Below are positions 22,950 to 26,783 of a stretch of 26,783 nucleotides of DNA, in pieces (the first letter of the stretch is position 1; every line of letters starts with the position of its first letter). The position numbers and the translations under genes are program-made. The DNA is taken from positions 1 to 26,783 of IMG/VR virus record IMGVR_UViG_3300018481_000730. The stretch is one strand, 5' to 3'. The notes beneath the pieces are model-generated. The model searched no databases. It had not been told where the DNA came from and was given only the letters and a program-made list of their open reading frames with translations. The DNA comes from a virus.

Positions 22950-23509
22950 CTTACTCTGACCTCGACATTCAAGACGCACTTCGGCGCGAGCCGAGCGTGT
23001 GCCACAACTGGATCCGGGTCGAGCCGGTCGAGCCGTGGCAATTTCAACCGGCCTCGATCGATCTGCGACTCGGGGCTGACTTCGTGCGGTTCCGGTCGAC
23101 CGCTTTCGTCGACATGCGCGACCGTGTCGTACCGAGCTATCACGAGAACGTCGGCACGAATCGTGACAGCTATCTCGAACTGAAGTCGGGCGAGCTCGTG
23201 CTCGGGACGACGATCGAGCGGGTGCATCTTGGACGCGGTGTGTGGGCGAGTCTTGAAGGGAAAAGTAGCATCGGGCGCATGGGTCTTGCGGTGCATGTCA
23301 CCGCCGGCTTCGTCGACCCCGGCTTTGTCGGACAACTGACGTTAGAGCTGTTCAACATCTCGCCAAGCCCGATTCGCTTGCGGCCGACGATGCCGATCTG
23401 TCAGCTCGCGTTCGGCGAGTGTGTGCGACCTGCGAATCGGCCGTATGGTTCATGCGGCCTTGGTAGTCGGTATCAACATCAGACCGGCGCGACCCCGGTT
23501 CGATTGTGA
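22946..23509 (+). CDS. dcd: dCTP deaminase / dUTPase-superfamily enzyme
   Basis: Predicted nucleotide enzyme of the Dcd/dUTPase fold, 187 residues, converting dCTP to dUTP and possibly on to dUMP for thymidylate synthesis. Motifs: QPASIDLRLG (34-43), EGKSSIGRMGL (104-114), AGFVDPGFVGQLTLELFN (120-137) with the catalytic-type Glu134, and RYQHQTGATP near the end. These match dCTP deaminases more than dUTPases. Whether it is mono- or bifunctional cannot be told by eye. GTG 22946 overlaps the glycosylase stop, and the stop overlaps the next GTG. No thymidylate synthase gene is in the window. Confidence 0.88.
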   Translation: MTYSDLDIQDALRREPSVCHNWIRVEPVEPWQFQPASIDLRLGADFVRFRSTAFVDMRDRVVPSYHENVGTNRDSYLELKSGELVLGTTIERVHLGRGVWASLEGKSSIGRMGLAVHVTAGFVDPGFVGQLTLELFNISPSPIRLRPTMPICQLAFGECVRPANRPYGSCGLGSRYQHQTGATPVRL

Positions 23510-23751
23510 CGGGCCGCGGCTGGCTTCAGTTCAGCGACTTGCCCTACATGAGCGGGCCGGAACGAGGCGAGTTCAGTCGTCTGCGACTGGGCGGTGTTGT
23601 GACGGTGTTCGGCGTGGCAATTTGCGCGGCCGATGGCTGCGACGCGGAAGTTCCGCGCGCTGTGAAGCTGTATTGCAGTGTCGCATGTTGGCGAAAAGAA
23701 GAAGGCCGGATCGATGAAAAAGAAGAAGATCAGGGCGGGTCAATGGATTGA
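23506..23751 (+). CDS. Small Cys4 zinc-finger protein
   Basis: An 81-residue product with C40, C45, C57 and C61 arranged as C-x4-C-x11-C-x3-C, in a context (YCSVACWRKEE) like small FCS/treble-clef zinc proteins of phages. The C terminus is acidic. GTG 23506 overlaps the previous stop as GTGA. The last 38 bases overlap the Sm-like gene in another frame. Zinc binding is inferred; function unknown. Confidence 0.65.
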   Translation: MTGRGWLQFSDLPYMSGPERGEFSRLRLGGVVTVFGVAICAADGCDAEVPRAVKLYCSVACWRKEEGRIDEKEEDQGGSMD

Positions 23752-23953
23752 CGATGTGGTGACCGCAATCGGTCGTAACGTGCATCTTGAGACGACCGAC
23801 GGCGTGCATCGAGAAGGCCGTTTCACGGGGCTCGCGATGCGCGAAATCGAGGTCAACGGCGAGCCTCGCGAGGTGCCTTCGCGGGTCGAGCTGAACGGCG
23901 ACCCGAGCGACTACGTCGACTTCGCGCTGATTGCCCGGATGACCATCGACTGA
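23714..23953 (+). CDS. Putative Sm-like (Hfq/LSm fold) protein
   Basis: A 79-residue product. VVTAIGRNVHLETTDGVHREGRFTGL, then EIEVNG, then PSRVELNG and FALIARMTI give a run of short beta strands with G-x-V-x-L ... DG-x-x-x-EG-x-(L/F)-x-G. That is the Sm1 pattern of LSm proteins. The Sm2 part is weaker. It could bind RNA or be a structural adaptor. The start was set at ATG 23714 (MKKKKIRAGQW), with GAAGG at 23699-23703, rather than at 23678. Only a fold-level guess. Confidence 0.5.
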   Translation: MKKKKIRAGQWIDDVVTAIGRNVHLETTDGVHREGRFTGLAMREIEVNGEPREVPSRVELNGDPSDYVDFALIARMTID

Positions 23954-23966
23954 ACGAAGGGGCCCC

Positions 23967-24359
23967 ATGTCGAAACTACGTCGCGCGGTTCCGAAAACGC
24001 TGGCGCCACGACTCGGTCAGGATGTCGAGTCGAAGGGGCGGCGTGTCGCGCTTCGCGAGCGCCGCAAGCGGGCCCGTGGGGTCGAGAGTGGCGCCGTCAA
24101 GGTGGGCAGTCACCTACCCGCCAACGAGAACGGCGGCGGTCAGTCGGCGCCCGAAGAGCCGGAAGCGATCCGGGAAGCGCGGAAACGCCTGCGCGCGATG
24201 ATCGTGGACGTGGCGAAGAACGCCCCGAAGCCCGCGATCGGCATCGTGCTCGCGATTGTGAACCAAGAGACGGGCAACCATTCCGCGGCGAACGCGCTGA
24301 TCGACGAATACGGGCTTGACAGGCTCTTCGGTATCAAGAAGTTTTGCCTGAATGGTTGA
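23967..24359 (+). CDS. Hypothetical basic protein
   Basis: A 130-residue product with an Arg/Lys-rich, probably disordered first half and a helical second half. It ends ANALIDEYGLDRLFGIKKF, a pattern seen in small phage proteins of unknown role. AAGGGG at 23956-23961 sits five bases before ATG 23967, a good ribosome site. The stop codon lies inside the -35 element of the following promoter, so this gene ends its operon. No function can be given. Confidence 0.65.
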   Translation: MSKLRRAVPKTLAPRLGQDVESKGRRVALRERRKRARGVESGAVKVGSHLPANENGGGQSAPEEPEAIREARKRLRAMIVDVAKNAPKPAIGIVLAIVNQETGNHSAANALIDEYGLDRLFGIKKFCLNG

Positions 24360-24383
24360 CTCGTTGAAGCGAAGTGCTATCGT
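24356..24383 (+). promoter_or_regulatory. Promoter TTGACT-16-TATCGT
   Basis: TTGACT (24356-24361), 16-base spacer, TATCGT (24378-24383). The spacer carries TTGAAGCG six bases before the -10, exactly as at 3501. Transcription would start near 24390, about 22 bases before ATG 24412, which has AGGGG at 24399-24403. This decides the start of the following gene. It is the best sigma-70-like hexamer pair in the window. Confidence 0.65.
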
Positions 24384-24399
24384 TGAAGCAAGGAAGTAT
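24362..24399 (+). repeat. Tandem 19-bp direct repeat, operator-like
   Basis: CGTTGAAGC at 24362-24370 recurs at 24381-24389, and the following bases remain alike (GAAGTGCTAT against AAGGAAGTAT). The copies abut with a 19-base period and cover the spacer, the -10 and the start region. Such placement suits a repressor or activator site; no regulator is assigned. Confidence 0.55.
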
Positions 24400-24411
24400 A
24401 GGGGTATTGGT

Positions 24412-25362
24412 ATGCGGATTCAACATAGCTATTTGATGTGGGTCGGTGCGGACAATTACGAGACAATTTCGGAATACGTCGACGAGGTGCGCAAGGTTGG
24501 CGTCTCGAAGCGACTTCCCGGGATCGGTATGGCGAACGCGCTGTATGAGCCGGGGTCTGTCGTCTTCGTCGCACACGACGACGGCGAGGCTTACAGCTGT
24601 GATACATGCATGGGGCAGGTCGAATGCTCCGAGTGTCGGATGTGGTCGGGCAGGATCGCGAAGTGGCAGGCCGAAGCTGACGTTGTGCGGCATCGGTACG
24701 CCGATGACGACGAGACGCCCCGGGGTAAGGCGAGAATCGTCGAAATTCGGGAAGCGCGGATCGCTCGGGCTCGGGCCGTCATGGCGAAGTGTGAGTTGTG
24801 CGACGGTCACGGCGTCTACGAGTGTGGCACGGGCGGTTATGTGCTGCGCACTGACGGCGTGCGCATGGACTATCGCGCATATAACTACTGGATGCGACAG
24901 CCGAAGAAGTTCGACGCGGATCGCGAAGTGGCCGCGCGCCACATCTGCCCCGATTGCGGCGGAACAGGCAAGCGCCCGGCGGCGGTCGTCTTCGGGGCGT
25001 TCGTGCCCGAAATCGAGGTCGTGTTGACGGGTCGCGAGAATGAAATTGTGCAGGAACAGATCGCGCGGTTCGGTCATGTCACGCTGGCCGCGGCCTCGAA
25101 AGAGGTCGAGCGCAAGGGTAAGCAACGTCACCCCGGCTACTACGCTGTAGCGACGGCGGGCAAGCCGACGAAGCGTGCTCTCGCGGTCGCCAAGGAGCTT
25201 CAGGCACACCGAGCGGTGAAGGGTGAAGCCGAAGTGATTGGCGACTTCATTCTGTTCGCCAAGCCGCTGAAGGTCGGCGAGATGAAGCGGTTTCGCGGCG
25301 TGAAACGGTATAGCCCGCTGTCTGGCACCGACGTTCAGCGCCCGTCGGAAATGACCGGCTGA
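24412..25362 (+). CDS. CxxC-rich protein with DnaJ-like zinc motifs
   Basis: A 316-residue product of unknown function. Four CxxC pairs, CDTC (63-66), CSEC (72-75), CELCDGHG (127-134) and CPDCGGTG (179-186), resemble the zinc-binding repeats of DnaJ without any J domain. They probably make two zinc centres. A helical, Arg-rich segment (about 84-122) separates them. The C-terminal 120 residues are unrecognised. ATG 24412 was preferred over ATG 24352 because a promoter (24356-24383) overlaps the longer start and AGGGG precedes 24412. It is probably transcribed separately from the upstream operon. Confidence 0.7.
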   Translation: MRIQHSYLMWVGADNYETISEYVDEVRKVGVSKRLPGIGMANALYEPGSVVFVAHDDGEAYSCDTCMGQVECSECRMWSGRIAKWQAEADVVRHRYADDDETPRGKARIVEIREARIARARAVMAKCELCDGHGVYECGTGGYVLRTDGVRMDYRAYNYWMRQPKKFDADREVAARHICPDCGGTGKRPAAVVFGAFVPEIEVVLTGRENEIVQEQIARFGHVTLAAASKEVERKGKQRHPGYYAVATAGKPTKRALAVAKELQAHRAVKGEAEVIGDFILFAKPLKVGEMKRFRGVKRYSPLSGTDVQRPSEMTG

Positions 25363-25389
25363 GCTCGAAGCGGGTGCGCGAGAAGCATC

Positions 25390-25420
25390 TTCGCCCATGG
25401 CTCGTTAGCTATGGGGCGAA
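25390..25420 (+). terminator. Long hairpin, possible terminator
   Basis: TTCGCCCATGGCT (25390-25402) pairs with AGCTATGGGGCGAA (25407-25420) across loop CGTT, a 13-bp stem with one G-T pair and one bulged G. No T run follows at once, only a T-rich stretch (25432-25441). It lies 27 bases after the CxxC gene and before the next promoter, so a terminator is the likeliest role, but a regulatory RNA fold is possible. Confidence 0.45.
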
Positions 25421-25453
25421 AGCGCACACCTGTATTTCATTCTGAACATTTTG

Positions 25454-25481
25454 TTGCCTTCATGCTCGTTCTGGGTAATCT
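25454..25481 (+). promoter_or_regulatory. Promoter TTGCCT-16-TAATCT
   Basis: TTGCCT (25454-25459), 16-base spacer, TAATCT (25476-25481). It lacks the TTGAAGC word but keeps the spacer length of the other promoters. Transcription would start near 25488, giving a leader of about 53 bases to the ParB-like ATG at 25541. A weak hairpin (25480-25486 with 25491-25497) overlaps the -10 and start point. Confidence 0.5.
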
Positions 25482-25540
25482 CTCGTTCTTACGAGGGGAG
25501 AGCTTTTGTCGGCTTTTGAAGAAAGGCGACCTGTTCAGTC

Positions 25541-26383
25541 ATGCCCGTGAAACGCGCGACCCTATTGCGGTTCGAGCCTGAAGCGCTCGTGATCATCGGC
25601 TTCGACACGAAAGACGGCCCCGAACACGAACTGTGGGATGAACGCATCAAGCTACCGCTCGACGAACCCATGATTCTGAACATCATGGCTGTCGGCGTGA
25701 AGGAATCGATCACCGTTCGGAAGGGCGGAAAGGGCTACGAAGTTGTGAACGGGCGGCGGCGCGTCTTGCATGCCCGAGAAGCGAATAGGCGGCTGAAGAA
25801 ACAAGGTGAACCTCTTGTGCGTGTGCCGGCGCTTTCCGAGTCGGGCGACGACGTCTACATGGGGAAGCTTGCCATCTCGCTGAATGAGATTCGGCGCGAC
25901 GATGACACGCTGACGAAGGCCGAAAAGTGCATGCGCTTACTACACAGGAACGGCAACGACTACCGTGACGCCGCTGTGGCGTTCGGTGTGTCAGTCGCTG
26001 CGATCCGAACGTGGGCGAAGGTCGCTGAACTGACCCCGAAGGTGAAGCGGGCGGTCGCCGCTGGCGATATCAGTGCTTCGGCGGCGGCCGAACTTCATGG
26101 CATCGAACCGGGACAACAGATCGCGCGGCTCGACAAGCTCGTCGGTCAGGCGAAGGCGACGGGCAGGAAGAAGGCGACGGTCGCGAAGGCGAAGGCGCTT
26201 GCGGGGCGCCGTGTGACGGTTCCGAAACGTGTTTTGCTTCGGCTTGTAGGCGATCGCGCTCTTTCGTCGGGTGTGCCCGCTGAGTTTCTGTCGGGTATCA
26301 AGCTTGCGCTCGGGGCGTACTTACCGCCCGAAACGTCGAAGGTCGGAAAGTTGCTTGTTCAGGCCGGCTTCAAGTATGAGTGA
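25541..26383 (+). CDS. ParB-like DNA-binding protein
   Basis: A 280-residue product with a ParB/sulfiredoxin-fold region containing VVNGRRRVLHAREANRRL (68-85). A helix-turn-helix follows: YRDAAVAFGVSVAAIRTWAKV (141-161), with a further helical segment ISASAAAELHGI. Phage ParB-like proteins act in partition, transcription control or as DNA nucleases. No ParA partner or clear parS site was seen here, so partition is unlikely to be the role on present evidence. AAAGG (25524-25528) precedes ATG 25541. It has its own promoter and leader. Confidence 0.75.
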   Translation: MPVKRATLLRFEPEALVIIGFDTKDGPEHELWDERIKLPLDEPMILNIMAVGVKESITVRKGGKGYEVVNGRRRVLHAREANRRLKKQGEPLVRVPALSESGDDVYMGKLAISLNEIRRDDDTLTKAEKCMRLLHRNGNDYRDAAVAFGVSVAAIRTWAKVAELTPKVKRAVAAGDISASAAAELHGIEPGQQIARLDKLVGQAKATGRKKATVAKAKALAGRRVTVPKRVLLRLVGDRALSSGVPAEFLSGIKLALGAYLPPETSKVGKLLVQAGFKYE

Positions 26384-26390
26384 AAAGTGG

Positions 26391-26418
26391 TTGCGTTGAA
26401 GCGGGCGCCCGCTATGCT
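26391..26418 (+). promoter_or_regulatory. Promoter TTGCGT-16-TATGCT
   Basis: TTGCGT (26391-26396), 16-base spacer, TATGCT (26413-26418). CGTTGAAGC is present at 26394-26402, three bases nearer the -35 than in the other two sites. The spacer also contains the palindrome GCGGGCGCCCGC (26401-26412). The ATG of the next gene is at 26425, seven bases after the -10, where transcription itself would begin. Confidence 0.55.
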
Positions 26419-26424
26419 CTGAAC

Positions 26425-26783
26425 ATGTCGATCAGTTTCATTGTCGATGTGGTCGCGGATCGTGGTTCGAGGATCGAGCCGTGCTTGTGTGCGCAGATGG
26501 CCCCCGAGTGGGGCGCGCTGTATCGGAGTGAAAGCGACAATTGGGGCGCGCTGCGCTCGCATGCCGACCCGAGTTGTCCACAGTGCGGCGGTCATGGTGT
26601 CGAGCGGGTCGAGCTCGATCAGCGTCCGCAAGTGAACTTCGCGAATGAGAATGCAGCCATCGTCGCCCGGGCGATGGGGGTCGACCTCGACGGGGGCTTC
26701 GGGCGCATGAGCCTTGCGACCCTGCGTCGGGGTCTTCTTCGGGCCCGTAACATGACGTTGCCAAAACTGTTTCAAACAGACGA
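26425..26783 (+). CDS. Partial Cys-cluster protein, runs off the window end
   Basis: Open from ATG 26425 to the end of the window (119 codons, no stop seen). The product has CLC (20-22) and CPQCGGHG (52-59), a likely zinc site, then NFANENAAIVARAMGVD. That is a layout I associate with small unnamed phage and bacterial proteins. The CPQCGGHG motif resembles those of the CxxC-rich gene at 24412. No Shine-Dalgarno precedes the ATG; a promoter places the mRNA start at or next to it. GTG 26380, overlapping the ParB-like stop as GTGA, is an in-frame alternative but would run through the promoter. Function unknown. Confidence 0.6.
   Translation, partial: MSISFIVDVVADRGSRIEPCLCAQMAPEWGALYRSESDNWGALRSHADPSCPQCGGHGVERVELDQRPQVNFANENAAIVARAMGVDLDGGFGRMSLATLRRGLLRARNMTLPKLFQTD

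Overview
The window looks like the DNA replication, recombination and repair module of a large double-stranded DNA tailed bacteriophage, probably infecting a GC-rich bacterium. All convincing genes lie on the + strand. They are packed head to tail with ATGA or GTGA start/stop overlaps. Wobble positions are strongly G/C, and GTG and TTG starts are common. A DnaB-type helicase, a CHC2/TOPRIM-like primase, a DnaE-type polymerase, an SSB, a RecA, an SbcCD pair, a RuvC-like nuclease and a FEN-type exonuclease occur together without ribosomal, metabolic or structural genes. That combination fits a phage better than a chromosome. No tRNA, rRNA, CRISPR array, insertion sequence or integrase was recognised. 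The host is not identifiable from the sequence alone.

Layout. 54-3407: helicase, beta-class DNA methyltransferase, primase. 3408-3620: the longest gene-free gap, with two hairpins and a promoter. 3621-6490: a CobS-like AAA+ ATPase and a CobT-like HExxH/VWA protein. 6504-9795: a divergent sigma-like protein, a Cys-containing protein with a duplicated 148-residue domain, an FAD/NAD-fold protein, and a small DUF3820-like protein. 9785-13594: DnaE polymerase with an apparently intact PHP domain. 13617-16263: HU/IHF-like protein, a putative UvsY-like mediator, and an SSB with a tail of about 290 residues of alternating acidic and Lys-rich blocks, closed by an intrinsic terminator. 16325-23509: RecA, SbcD, SbcC, RuvC-like nuclease, a small protein, FEN exonuclease, family-4-like uracil-DNA glycosylase, dCTP deaminase-like protein. 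23506-26783: small accessory proteins (Cys4, Sm-like, unknown), a CxxC-rich protein, a ParB-like protein, and a partial zinc-binding protein running off the end.

How the genes work together. Helicase, primase, DnaE and SSB supply a fork. RecA, the UvsY-like mediator, SbcCD, the RuvC-like nuclease and the FEN exonuclease supply recombination-dependent replication and repair. The glycosylase and deaminase manage uracil. The less conventional content is the CobS/CobT pair, the sigma-like factor, the duplicated-domain protein and the flavoprotein-like gene, all embedded in the replication module.

Regulation. Four promoter-like sites (3501, 24356, 25454, 26391) all have a 16-bp spacer, and three of them contain the word GTTGAAGC. 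With the phage-encoded sigma-like gene, this suggests, but does not prove, a phage-specific transcription programme. One of these promoters is placed so that its mRNA would start at or within a base or so of the ATG (leaderless).
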